Of a DNA stretch of 17,625 nucleotides, positions 1 through 7,108 are shown in pieces (within the stretch, counting starts at the first letter, position 1; every line of letters starts with the position of its first letter). Below the pieces are notes generated by a model. The model did no database searches. It saw nothing but the letters and a program-made list of their open reading frames with translations, and was not told the origin of the DNA. This DNA comes from Nitrospiraceae bacterium UBA6898 (GTDB taxonomy: Bacteria; Nitrospirota; Thermodesulfovibrionia; Thermodesulfovibrionales; UBA6898), in the NCBI GenBank assembly GCA_002448975.1, contig DKBO01000261.1:8766-26390 (forward strand). The letters run 5' to 3'. Position numbers and translations under genes: made by a program.

Positions 1-32
1 GACTTCTGGATACCCGCCTTCGCGCGTATGAC
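1..32. repeat. REP-like palindromic element (at window edge)
   Basis: Arms ATACCCGC (10-17) and GCGCGTAT (22-29) form an 8-bp stem with one mismatch around the loop CTTC. The flanks GACTTCTGG and TATGAC resemble a dispersed bacterial palindrome of the type 'GTCAT-CCCGC-GAAAGCGGG-ATCCAGAAGTC', known to me from several proteobacterial genomes. It lies about 70 bases past the stop of the NHL lipoprotein gene, so it may also work as a 3' mRNA-stabilising or termination hairpin. The element may continue outside the window. Confidence 0.45.
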
Positions 33-103
33 AGCCTTTTAACAGAAATACCGTACTGAGATAGGTTCTAGTGCCTTTTTCCATACACAAGGAAAACGCG
101 TCA

Positions 104-1141
104 TTATTCGGCCTGCTGCATTGACTTCCACTTCTCACCCAGGTACTGGAATATCTGGAACGACCCGGGTACCTGGTCGACCATATAGATCCGGTCATCC
201 TTGTCAATGGCGAGGCCGGCAGGGAGGTTGAATTTTCCCGGGCCAAAACCGCTCTCGCCCACAAAAAGAAGGATGTTCCCTTCCTGGTCAAAGATCTGAA
301 AGTTCTGAAATGCCGCATCAGCAACATAGATATGCCCCTCGGAATCAAGCCCTATGCCCTTCGGCCGCGCAAGCGAACCGGGCGTATCTCCGAGCTTGCC
401 GAATGCCCGCTTGAAGTTCCCCTCAGCATCAAAGACCTGCACCCTGAAATTTCCGGTGTCCACGACATAGATGTTCCCGGCGGTATCGACGGCAATATTC
501 GTGGGAAAATTGAATTTGCCGTCCCCATCGCCCCGTGAGCCGATTGTCCTGACCAGTTTGTACTGACTGAGCGAATATATGTTGACGAGGTGCTTTCGGG
601 AATCGACGACATAAAGCAGCCCGTTCTTTTCGTCGATGCACAAGCCGCTCGGGCTGTCGAGTTCACCGGCCTCACCAATGGCATTGACATACCTCCCGTT
701 CTGGTAAATAAATACCCTATCCGCGGCGACATCCGTCACAAACAGCCTGCCGTCCGGCGCAACGGCTACGCCGATCGGCACCCGCAACTGCCCCACTCCC
801 GGTTCTATGCCGACGGAGAAGAAATTCTTGTTCGGCAGGTCAAAGACCATGACCCTCCCGACATCCGTGACATAGACCCTGCCCACATGGTCAACGGCAA
901 TGCCATAGGGCTTGGTAAAACCTTCCACTTTTTCTGCGCCGAAGATCGTCTCTGCGACGCCGGCCTGCTTCCTGAGATCGAGACTGCTCCAGAAGATGTC
1001 CACAAACTTCACCCGCGGCTCATCAGGGGGAAGGGGCCAGACAAGGTTGACGTCGGGTTTCTGCTGCGCCGGCGCACAGGAGATAATGAAGCAAAGGGCA
1101 AGGCAGACTACGAACGCCCCTACTGCATGTTTTTTGGCCAT
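104..1141 (-). CDS. NHL-repeat six-bladed beta-propeller lipoprotein
   Basis: A secreted protein of 345 residues. The N-terminus MAKKHAVGAFVV is followed by a hydrophobic stretch and a lipobox-like IISC with the cysteine at about residue 22, so it is probably lipid-anchored. About six NHL-type repeats follow, each with a G[IVL]A[VI]D..G.[IVL]YV.D core and a [FI]Q[VI][FY] strand, as in a six-bladed propeller. I start at the ATG at 1141 because AGGAG lies 6 bases upstream and the signal peptide begins there; the longer in-frame extension to 1249 has no such support. It is the last of three minus-strand envelope genes, after two multihaem cytochromes. Such propellers often sit beside cytochrome genes in metal-reducing bacteria and may scaffold them; that role is inferred. 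No catalytic residues are recognisable. Confidence 0.85.
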   Translation of the reverse strand: MAKKHAVGAFVVCLALCFIISCAPAQQKPDVNLVWPLPPDEPRVKFVDIFWSSLDLRKQAGVAETIFGAEKVEGFTKPYGIAVDHVGRVYVTDVGRVMVFDLPNKNFFSVGIEPGVGQLRVPIGVAVAPDGRLFVTDVAADRVFIYQNGRYVNAIGEAGELDSPSGLCIDEKNGLLYVVDSRKHLVNIYSLSQYKLVRTIGSRGDGDGKFNFPTNIAVDTAGNIYVVDTGNFRVQVFDAEGNFKRAFGKLGDTPGSLARPKGIGLDSEGHIYVADAAFQNFQIFDQEGNILLFVGESGFGPGKFNLPAGLAIDKDDRIYMVDQVPGSFQIFQYLGEKWKSMQQAE

Positions 1142-1228
1142 CACGGTCTCCTGTTTCATGGTTTCCTTCTGTCTCACCCTATGCATGATTATTTCTTTCC
1201 CTCCGAGATAGCCACCAGATTGTATATC

Positions 1229-1257
1229 CGGAGCGACGGTGAAAGACACTCCGGAAA
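1229..1257. other. Inverted repeat between cytochrome and NHL genes
   Basis: Perfect 7-bp arms TCCGGAG (1229-1235) and CTCCGGA (1251-1257) enclose a 15-base loop just after the stop of the 11-haem cytochrome gene. On the minus (gene) strand the stem is followed by ATATAC rather than a T-run, so it is a poor intrinsic terminator. It may be an mRNA processing or stability hairpin that sets the ratio of cytochrome to NHL protein. Confidence 0.35.
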
Positions 1258-1272
1258 ATTTTCTTCAGCCCG

Positions 1273-2208
1273 CTACTTCTTATGACAGTTAATGCAGAGG
1301 TCAAACTTCGTCCTCATAGGGTAACGTATCATCCCCGGGGAGTCCGAACTGTGGGGATCATGACAGCTCCCGCAGTAGAACCCCTTGCCAGGCCGCGCAG
1401 GGTCCATAAGCACCCGCTCCTTCTTCTCCTTACCCTTCCCAGAATCAATTCCCAATGCAACGCCTGAAGCAAGCGGATGAGAAGTGCCGCCCAGGGCATG
1501 CGGCCGCTTCAGCACATCGGGATGGCACTCGAGGCAGACATCCACGGGCCGTTTCAGGAGCAATGCCATTTCTTCGGTTGCATGCGGAGCGTGGCAGGAC
1601 AGGCACATACCGCCCGCCACCGGGGCATGCACGTTCTTCTTTGAAAACATGGCCTTGTCGTGGCAGGTATAACAGAGATCAGGCACCTCTGCAAGCAGGA
1701 GCTTCTGACTGTCCGAGCTGTGCGGGTTATGACAACTGGTGCACATACCTCCCATGACCGGGGGATGGACCGTTTTGTTCTCGAATTTGCCTTTGTCGTG
1801 GCAGGTAAAACAGAGCCCGGGCATGTCCGCAACCAGCAGCTTCGGCGTGTCAGTGGAGTGCGGGTTGTGGCAGCTGGTACAGCCCATGGCCAGGGCAGCA
1901 TGCACGTTCTTCTTCATGAAGATGCCTTTGTCATGGCATCCGTAGCAGAGGTCAGGCTGTTCAGCGGACAGGCCCTTCGGGAACTTCCCGGTCACCTTGT
2001 GCGGCATTTCCGCCACGTTCAGGCTGGTATGGCAGCCGGTGCAGCCCATGCTGACCGCTGCGTGGACCGTCTTCTTCTTTGCCAGGTCAGGGTGGCACAT
2101 GCTGCAGTCCACGTCCTCTGCATATGCCTTGGTGATGCTAAAGCTCAGCAGCACGAGAACGACTCCTACAACACGCTTCATCACGGTCATGATCGGTCTG
2201 AAATTCAT
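1273..2208 (-). CDS. Multihaem c-type cytochrome, 11 CXXCH (doubled-CXXCH family)
   Basis: A protein of 311 residues with a Sec signal peptide (MKRVVGVVLVLLSF then AYA|ED) and eleven CXXCH haem-binding sites: CSMCH, CTGCH, CYGCH, CTSCH, CFTCH, CTSCH, CYTCH, CLSCH, CLECH, CGSCH and CINCH. Between sites runs the family's repeat of roughly 40 residues, H.PV..GMC..CH.PH..D...LL....DLCYTCH. Extra histidines before the sites (TVH, NVH) are candidate distal ligands. The protein should be periplasmic or exported and move electrons across or outside the outer membrane; no outer-membrane porin partner lies in this window. The ATG at 2208 has GAGG 5 bases upstream. Its mature N-terminal ~85 residues nearly match the upstream 15-haem cytochrome at both protein and DNA level. 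Haem count is read directly; physiological partner unknown. Confidence 0.93.
   Translation of the reverse strand: MNFRPIMTVMKRVVGVVLVLLSFSITKAYAEDVDCSMCHPDLAKKKTVHAAVSMGCTGCHTSLNVAEMPHKVTGKFPKGLSAEQPDLCYGCHDKGIFMKKNVHAALAMGCTSCHNPHSTDTPKLLVADMPGLCFTCHDKGKFENKTVHPPVMGGMCTSCHNPHSSDSQKLLLAEVPDLCYTCHDKAMFSKKNVHAPVAGGMCLSCHAPHATEEMALLLKRPVDVCLECHPDVLKRPHALGGTSHPLASGVALGIDSGKGKEKKERVLMDPARPGKGFYCGSCHDPHSSDSPGMIRYPMRTKFDLCINCHKK
1862..2126 (-). repeat. Duplicated block, copy 2 (5' end of 11-haem cytochrome)
   Basis: This block aligns without gaps to 3168-3432. By hand count there are about 12 differences in 265 positions, including one perfect run of about 70 bases. It covers the mature N-terminus, from just after the signal peptide to the fourth CXXCH. 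Similarity stops abruptly at the signal-peptide junction (CATATG). Confidence 0.85.
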
Positions 2209-2222
2209 GATTACCTCATTAT

Positions 2223-2250
2223 CCTATAAGAACCTGCGGCTATTTTTCAA
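2223..2250 (-). promoter_or_regulatory. Possible sigma70 promoter for the 11-haem cytochrome
   Basis: On the minus strand TTGAAA (2250-2245), a 16-base spacer and TATAGG (2228-2223) precede the ATG at 2208 and its GAGG ribosome site. The match is moderate and in an AT-rich gap, so this may be chance. If real, the second cytochrome could be made independently of the 15-haem gene. Confidence 0.25.
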
Positions 2251-2338
2251 CGGCCTCCTGCATACTATTACACAATATCACGCGCAGGACCCTGCATCAC
2301 CTTCCGCAAATACCCTCTTAAGGAGAAATATGCCTTCA

Positions 2339-3523
2339 TCATTTCTCATGGCAGTTCTTACAGAGCTCGAAGAAAGAATTGGCGCGCGCCCGGAAGAGCT
2401 TGTTCCATGTCGAGCCATGCGGATCGTGGCAGCCTGCGCAGCTCAGCGGTTCTTTTTTGCCGTCAACGCTGACCTTTCGTTTGCTCTCCAGCGGATGTCC
2501 TTTTGCTCCAATGCCCGAGGCATGCGGTTTAGCTGCGATCCGGGGATGACAGGTGAGACAGCCGGTGTTTATGGATGATATGAGCAGCCGCTCCCGGTCT
2601 GCTCCATGGGGTTCGTGGCATATCATGCACATGCCGGCCTGAACCGGAGGATGGCTGATCCTCGTGACGAATTCCTGCTCGAAGTGACAGGTATAGCACA
2701 GGTCCGGGAGTTTCTTTGCAAGAAGCATATTCGTATCCGACTGATGGGGTGCATGGCATGCGGTGCACATGCCGCCGGCTACCGGGGCATGCATGAACTT
2801 CTGTCCTTCGAAATGCCTCCTGCTGTGGCACCGGAAGCATACATCGGGCGTCTTATCCAGGAGCAGCTTCGGCGCGGACGAGGCATGAGGTGTGTGGCAT
2901 GCGGTGCAGAGGCCCTTTTCAACCGGCCCGTGCACGGTCTTCATCCCCGTAAATTTGTTCTTGTCATGACAGGTAAAGCAGAGGTCGGGCGGCCGCGCAA
3001 TCAGGAGTTTCTGCAGTTTGGCGCTGTGCACCTCATGACAGGAGCCGCACATGCCGCCGGCTACAGGAGAATGGGTAGAGGTGTTATTAAAGCCTGTCTT
3101 GTCATGACAGGTGTAGCAGAGGTCAGGCGCATCAGCAAGCAGCAACTTCTGGTTATCCGAGCTGTGGGGGTTGTGGCAGCTGGTGCAGCCCATGGCCAAG
3201 GCAGCATGCACGTTCTTCTTCGTGAAGATGCCTTTGTCATGGCACCCGTAGCAGAGATCAGGCTGTTCAGCGGACAGGCCTTTCGGGAACTTCCCGGTCA
3301 CCTTATGGGGCACTTCTGCCACGTTCAGGCTGGTATGGCAGCCGGTGCAGCCCATGCTGACCGCTGCGTGGACCGTCTTCTTCTTTGCAAGATCAGGGTG
3401 GCACATGCTGCAGTCCACGTCCTCTGCATATGTCCCGGTGCTGCCGAGGATAAGCACTGCTGCGACAGTTATCAGACGAAAGGCCAGGACATGCAATAAT
3501 GATAGCGCTCCAACCTTGTGCAT
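2339..3523 (-). CDS. Multihaem c-type cytochrome, 15 CXXCH (doubled-CXXCH family)
   Basis: A protein of 394 residues from the chosen start, with a signal peptide (MHKVGALSLLHV, hydrophobic core, cleavage near GTYA|ED) and fifteen CXXCH sites spread evenly to the C-terminal CKNCHEK. The repeat unit H.PV..GMC..CH.PH......LL....DLCYTCH recurs through the middle. Fifteen c-haems in about 360 mature residues imply a haem-rich electron-transfer wire, periplasmic or extracellular. An in-frame ATG at 3574 adds 17 residues, but GGAG directly abuts it and it moves the signal peptide inward; I prefer 3523. It is the first gene of the cytochrome-cytochrome-NHL set and the longer parent of the duplicated N-terminal block. 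The redox partner cannot be named from sequence. Confidence 0.93.
   Translation of the reverse strand: MHKVGALSLLHVLAFRLITVAAVLILGSTGTYAEDVDCSMCHPDLAKKKTVHAAVSMGCTGCHTSLNVAEVPHKVTGKFPKGLSAEQPDLCYGCHDKGIFTKKNVHAALAMGCTSCHNPHSSDNQKLLLADAPDLCYTCHDKTGFNNTSTHSPVAGGMCGSCHEVHSAKLQKLLIARPPDLCFTCHDKNKFTGMKTVHGPVEKGLCTACHTPHASSAPKLLLDKTPDVCFRCHSRRHFEGQKFMHAPVAGGMCTACHAPHQSDTNMLLAKKLPDLCYTCHFEQEFVTRISHPPVQAGMCMICHEPHGADRERLLISSINTGCLTCHPRIAAKPHASGIGAKGHPLESKRKVSVDGKKEPLSCAGCHDPHGSTWNKLFRARANSFFELCKNCHEK
3168..3432 (-). repeat. Duplicated block, copy 1 (5' end of 15-haem cytochrome)
   Basis: This block is the partner of 1862-2126 at a constant offset of 1306 bases, ~95% identical by hand count. The rest of the two genes is clearly related but much more divergent, so the block was recently homogenised. 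Confidence 0.85.
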
Positions 3524-3824
3524 GCGGCCTATGATAATATAATCATATTGATTCTTCAATAAAAAAGTCCTCATCTCCGGGGCGTTTCTCTGTCAATTCT
3601 GACAATATTATGGGCTCTGCTGCAGAGACATCAAATGAGAAATGCTTTTGCAGCCACGGCGGGTGAACTGTCAGCGGAAAAAAGGTTGTCTCCTTAACAC
3701 CGCACTCGGGGAGAAAAAGAGCATCGTGCAAAGGCACTGCAGTGCATCTTAACGAGCATAATAATAGCCCCCGTCATGGAGGCAGACAGATGAAAAGTTC
3801 ACTACAAACCAGCGCAAAAAACTC
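3524..3824. other. Intergenic region between DUF2304 and cytochrome genes; possible control sites
   Basis: I see no convincing gene here. On the minus strand TTGAAG (3559-3554), a 17-base spacer and TATCAT (3536-3531) end 7 bases before the ATG at 3523, suggesting a promoter with a very short or absent leader. Two symmetric sites could be operators: TGTCA-ATTC-TGACA (3591-3604) and the perfect 12-base palindrome GCACTGCAGTGC (3734-3745). A 63-codon GTG-initiated minus frame at 3543-3737 runs through the promoter area; it has no recognisable motif and I do not call it. Confidence 0.4.
3757..3783 (-). terminator. Weak terminator-like hairpin after the polysaccharide operon
   Basis: Read on the minus strand, GCCTCC (3783-3778), loop ATGAC and GGGGGC (3772-3767) form a 6-bp stem with one G-U pair, followed by TATTATTATGC. 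It lies about 40 bases beyond the DUF2304 stop, a sensible place for operon termination, but the tract is not a clean T-run. Confidence 0.35.
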
Positions 3825-4178
3825 TCACTTTTCAAAGCCCTTCTCTCTCTCCAGCACTTCCCGCAAAAGGCCCACCTCCTGCGCGAGGGTCTTATTACGA
3901 TCTGAAAGGTGGGAGATCACGGTCGAAAAGTGTATATTAATAATGATGAGGAAAAGAAATCCCAGCAGAAAGATAACAGACGGGGGGTACTGTATCCCTA
4001 TGTAGCCGGCCACATAATGAAGGGATTTTCGCGATACAGAAAACCAGAGGAGTACCAGAGAGGAAAAAAGCCATAAAAGTGAATACTTCTCCTTGAGCCT
4101 GTTTCTCCTGATCAGTTCAAGAACGGAAAGAAAGATCACCATACTCACAAGCGTTGCCAATATCGGTATCATGTCCAT
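3825..4178 (-). CDS. DUF2304 family small membrane protein
   Basis: A protein of 117 residues with three hydrophobic segments: about residues 3-20, around SLLWLFSSLVLLWF, and around VIFLLGFLFLIIINIHF. A C-terminal amphipathic stretch (LSDRNKTLAQEVGLLREVLE) looks like a short coiled coil. The pattern R..L.EKYSLLW, then LG...P, then a final membrane helix and leucine-rich tail matches DUF2304, a family repeatedly found directly after GT2 genes. It may anchor or assist the preceding dolichol-phosphate-mannose-synthase-like GT2; its chemistry is unknown. The ATG at 4178 has GGAGG 8 bases upstream, better placed than the overlapping GTG at 4187. It is the last gene of the operon. Confidence 0.85.
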   Translation of the reverse strand: MDMIPILATLVSMVIFLSVLELIRRNRLKEKYSLLWLFSSLVLLWFSVSRKSLHYVAGYIGIQYPPSVIFLLGFLFLIIINIHFSTVISHLSDRNKTLAQEVGLLREVLEREKGFEK

Positions 4179-4183
4179 AACCT

Positions 4184-4885
4184 TCACCTCCGCGGTACTT
4201 CTTTGATCATATCGACCAGTACGGCCAGGACAACCTTGACCATATAATAGACCCCTCTCAACAACGTTATAGATGAGTTCCCCAGCAGGCGTTTTTCCAT
4301 ATGAACCGGCGCCTCGGCTATCCTGAAGCCGGCCTTGTGAAGGAGTACCAGCGACTCAGGCTCAGGATAATCATCCGGATAGCATCTGCAGAATAAATGC
4401 ATTGCCCTTCGGTTCACAGCCCTTAGGCCTGATGTAGGGTCAGTTATCTTCTGCCCGACAAGTGACGATATGATGCGGGAGAGCATCCTGATGGCGACTA
4501 ACCGCGCAACCTCAGCCTTGTACATGCCCTTGGTCAAAAACCGTGACCCTATGACGATATCAGCCTCGCCGCGTTCTAGCGGTTCCAACAGCTGGTCCAG
4601 CTGATCTGCCCTGTGCTGTCCGTCTCCATCAAATTGAACTGCAATGTCATATCCCTGCATATGTGCATAGTGGTATCCGGTCTGCATCGCCGCCCCAATG
4701 CCGAGGTTGTAAGGAAGGCTTATGACGGTCACGCCAAGGTCTTTTGCAATATTTCCTGTTGCATCCGCTGAACCGTCATTTATGACGAGGATAGCCGCTC
4801 CCTGAACATGTCCCCGGATATCCTCTATGACACCCCTGATATTCAGTTCTTCATTGAATGCGGGTATGATGAAGAGCGTCTTCAC
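4184..4885 (-). CDS. Family 2 glycosyltransferase, DPM1/polyprenyl-phosphate type
   Basis: A protein of 233 residues with a GT-A fold. The N-terminal FIIPAFNEELNIRGVI and VINDGSADAT are typical nucleotide-sugar binding strands, followed by the metal-binding VQFDGDGQH, IGSRF, and DPTSGLRAVN. This pattern fits the branch that transfers a sugar from a nucleotide sugar to polyprenyl phosphate or a lipid-linked acceptor. There is no long C-terminal membrane domain; the next gene, DUF2304, overlaps its stop and may supply membrane attachment. The start is GTG at 4885, the only suitable start 3' of the upstream TGA (an ATG there is followed at once by a stop). The donor and acceptor sugars cannot be read from sequence. 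Confidence 0.9.
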   Translation of the reverse strand: MKTLFIIPAFNEELNIRGVIEDIRGHVQGAAILVINDGSADATGNIAKDLGVTVISLPYNLGIGAAMQTGYHYAHMQGYDIAVQFDGDGQHRADQLDQLLEPLERGEADIVIGSRFLTKGMYKAEVARLVAIRMLSRIISSLVGQKITDPTSGLRAVNRRAMHLFCRCYPDDYPEPESLVLLHKAGFRIAEAPVHMEKRLLGNSSITLLRGVYYMVKVVLAVLVDMIKEVPRR

Positions 4886-4886
4886 A

Positions 4887-5906
4887 TCAGTCCTTCAGCG
4901 CGAGTTCCTTTACGCCTATGCCAAACTTCGTAAACCACGATGCAATCTCCCCTATGCTGACCTTTCTCGTCTTGCTGATATGCTTCCGTTTCCCGAGCAT
5001 CTTATCAAAATTTCTGAAAGCAGATACATACGCCCTGACAAGAATACCTGCGCTCCCTGCACCTGGACCCGACCGGACCAGACGGCTGCCGGCCCCTTTT
5101 CCTGTCACTATACCATAGCCCTGCATGAGGTAGCGAAGCAGCGTAGAGAATATGCTGGCAAACGCCAGCCCCGCGGGAAAACACTTCATGACAACCCATA
5201 TCCTATTTCGCTCGACCAGATACGCCTTCAGGGCAGAATAGGGTTCCGTGGTAGCAGAATACTTGTGATAGACAATCGCCTCAGGGACATAGATGCACGT
5301 CCAGCCGGCCAGTCTCGCCCGGAAACCGATATCCACATCATCGACATAGAGGAAGAAATCTTCATCAAAAAGTCCTATCTCCTCAAGCATGTCCTTCCGG
5401 TACAGACCGGCGCAGCCGCTCGGGAAAAGAACCTCCTCTTCACGTGAGTATTGCCCGGCATCCTTTTCGAGCCTCCCCCGTCCCCGTGCCACGCCGTCCG
5501 GGTATATCAGCAGCCCGGTATTATCGATGATATCCGGATGGTAATAGTCCATTATCTTTGACGCGCACATGCCTACCCCGTTATCTTTCCCCACAGGCAC
5601 AACGAGTTTCTCAAGCCACCGCGGGTCAGCTTTTGTATCATTATTGAGAAGCACGACATACTTACCATGGGATTGCCTGATTCCGGCATTGTTGCCGCCT
5701 CCATATCCGAGGTTTTCCCGGTTCTCGATGACCGTTACTTCAGGATAGGTATCCTTTACAAGGGAGACAGAGCCATCCGTTGAAGCATTGTCGACGAGGA
5801 CTATTTCGAAATCCTTGTACGTCTGTCCCCGAAGGGATTCAAGGCACTCTTTGAGCAGATGCGCCCCGTTATAATTTACGATAATGACGGAGACCGTTTT
5901 TTTCAT
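4887..5906 (-). CDS. Family 2 glycosyltransferase, rhamnosyltransferase-like
   Basis: A protein of 339 residues. It opens with VSVIIVNYNGAHLL, then VDNASTDGS, then ENLGYGGGNNAGI and the metal-binding LLNNDTKADPRW. Later come FDEDFFLYVDDVDIGFRARLAGW and VYHKYSAT, the layout of the cytoplasmic GT2 group that includes rhamnosyl- and galactofuranosyl-transferases (WbbL, GlfT1-like). The ATG at 5906 overlaps the upstream GT4 stop (ATGA), and only one base separates its own stop from the next GTG start, so translation is probably coupled. It likely adds one residue to the lipid-linked repeat unit. Sugar specificity is not visible. Confidence 0.9.
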   Translation of the reverse strand: MKKTVSVIIVNYNGAHLLKECLESLRGQTYKDFEIVLVDNASTDGSVSLVKDTYPEVTVIENRENLGYGGGNNAGIRQSHGKYVVLLNNDTKADPRWLEKLVVPVGKDNGVGMCASKIMDYYHPDIIDNTGLLIYPDGVARGRGRLEKDAGQYSREEEVLFPSGCAGLYRKDMLEEIGLFDEDFFLYVDDVDIGFRARLAGWTCIYVPEAIVYHKYSATTEPYSALKAYLVERNRIWVVMKCFPAGLAFASIFSTLLRYLMQGYGIVTGKGAGSRLVRSGPGAGSAGILVRAYVSAFRNFDKMLGKRKHISKTRKVSIGEIASWFTKFGIGVKELALKD

Positions 5907-7108
5907 GAGAGTACCTTCTCGTAGAGTTCAAGGTATTTTGGGATAATGGAATCGAGGCTGAACGTATCTTGCATTGTCCGTAGGGCATTGCCCGCAATGG
6001 TGTCTCTGCGATTTCTGACGGCAAGAAGCCTGGTGAGCCCTTCAGCGAGCGCCTTGCTGTCTCCCGCATTGACAAGCACCCCGTTTTCCCCGTCCTGGAT
6101 AATGTCCTCGACGCCTCCGATTCTTGTCGCAACCGTCGGGAGCCCACAGGCCATGGCTTCGAGCAGGGAGTTCGGCATCCCTTCCTGAAGCGAAGGCAGA
6201 ACAAAGCCGTCTGCTGCTTGAAGAAACCCGGCAACCGCATGTACATGACCTCGAAACTGAACTGCATCCGTAATTTTAAGACGAATCGCCTTTCTTTTCA
6301 TCTCATCCAGAAGCGGACCACTTCCGAGGAGGATGAGGCGGGCATCGGGGAATGTGTCGGCGATATCACGCCAGGCATCAAGGAGAAACGTCACGCCTTT
6401 GCGTTCGACAAACCTTCCACTGAAAACCAAGGTCGTATGATCGCCCATTCCCAGTGAATTCCTCAGTTTAATCTTCTCACTAGCCGGAACAGGCCGAAAA
6501 ACCGACACATCGACAAAGTTCGTGATTCGGTGGATTCTTTCTTCCGGGAAGCCATCTCGCAGGAGTCCTTCTCTGATCTCGGCTGTTGTTGCGACAAAGG
6601 AATCTACCATCTGAAGCTCCCTGACGATGCTGCCAAGCCCGAAATAGCGGCCCCTGAGTGAGCCGGCCTCTGTCCCCACGCCAGCAGCAGCGACTTTGGC
6701 AATAACCTTCTTCCCCATGATCTTCACAAGGGGGAGGTTCACAAAAAGCGGAAGGCTTGCACCGTGAAAATGGACGATACGATATTTTTTCCGATGCCTG
6801 AGCAGGAGAAGAGCGCAGCTGATCGCGAACGTAAGCGATGTGAAGATATTGAGGACACTCACCTGCTCAAAATTATGGCAAAACGGTCTCACAGACCATG
6901 CCCTGCAGACCTTCACATCGGGGGCAAAGTCAGCGTCGGGCATCCCTTTCATCCTCCTTGCTATGACGAATACTGGCAGACCTTCGCGGGCAATCCGCTC
7001 GGTCAGGAGCTGTGCCTGCCTCCCCAGGCCGCCCAGTGATGGATGGTACAAGGGCGAAACAACGCATAGCCCGCCCTTCAATGCGTCTTTCGGAGTTTGA
7101 ATTCCCAC
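5903..7108 (-). CDS. Family 4 glycosyltransferase
   Basis: A protein of 401 residues with two Rossmann domains (GT-B). The N-terminal domain holds the acceptor-side loop SLGGLGRQAQLL and HFHGAS. The C-terminal domain holds FSGRFVERKGVTFLLDAW, LLGSGP, and the donor-phosphate motif EGMPNSLLEAMACGLP, an E-x7-E signature of retaining GT4 enzymes, then GVEDIIQDGENGVLV. The start is the GTG at 7108, with GAGG 7 bases upstream inside the end of the preceding methyltransferase gene; the genes overlap by about 30 bases. It acts on the cytoplasmic face, elongating the glycan; donor unknown. Confidence 0.9.
   Translation of the reverse strand: MGIQTPKDALKGGLCVVSPLYHPSLGGLGRQAQLLTERIAREGLPVFVIARRMKGMPDADFAPDVKVCRAWSVRPFCHNFEQVSVLNIFTSLTFAISCALLLLRHRKKYRIVHFHGASLPLFVNLPLVKIMGKKVIAKVAAAGVGTEAGSLRGRYFGLGSIVRELQMVDSFVATTAEIREGLLRDGFPEERIHRITNFVDVSVFRPVPASEKIKLRNSLGMGDHTTLVFSGRFVERKGVTFLLDAWRDIADTFPDARLILLGSGPLLDEMKRKAIRLKITDAVQFRGHVHAVAGFLQAADGFVLPSLQEGMPNSLLEAMACGLPTVATRIGGVEDIIQDGENGVLVNAGDSKALAEGLTRLLAVRNRRDTIAGNALRTMQDTFSLDSIIPKYLELYEKVLS

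Noticed and set aside
590..1285. Long plus-strand open frame opposite the NHL gene
   Set aside because: It mirrors the NHL coding frame, has no ribosome site and reads as low-meaning protein; a shadow of the minus-strand gene.
2284..2295. GCAGG-AC-CCTGC inverted repeat between the two cytochrome genes
   Set aside because: Five-base stem with a two-base loop and no T-run; not credible as a terminator.
2606..3499. 297-codon plus-strand open frame opposite the 15-haem cytochrome
   Set aside because: Arises from the repeated CXXCH codons read in reverse (recurrent MTG/AAGAAHG patterns); the minus strand has signal peptide and haem sites.
2339..3523. Regular ~135-base repetition taken as a possible CRISPR or tandem repeat array
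   Set aside because: The periodicity is the protein-level doubled-CXXCH repeat; no conserved direct repeats with unique spacers of fixed size.
3543..3737. Minus-strand GTG-initiated frame of 64 codons upstream of the 15-haem cytochrome
   Set aside because: No recognisable domain or clear ribosome site, and it runs through the probable cytochrome promoter and the alternative ATG at 3574.
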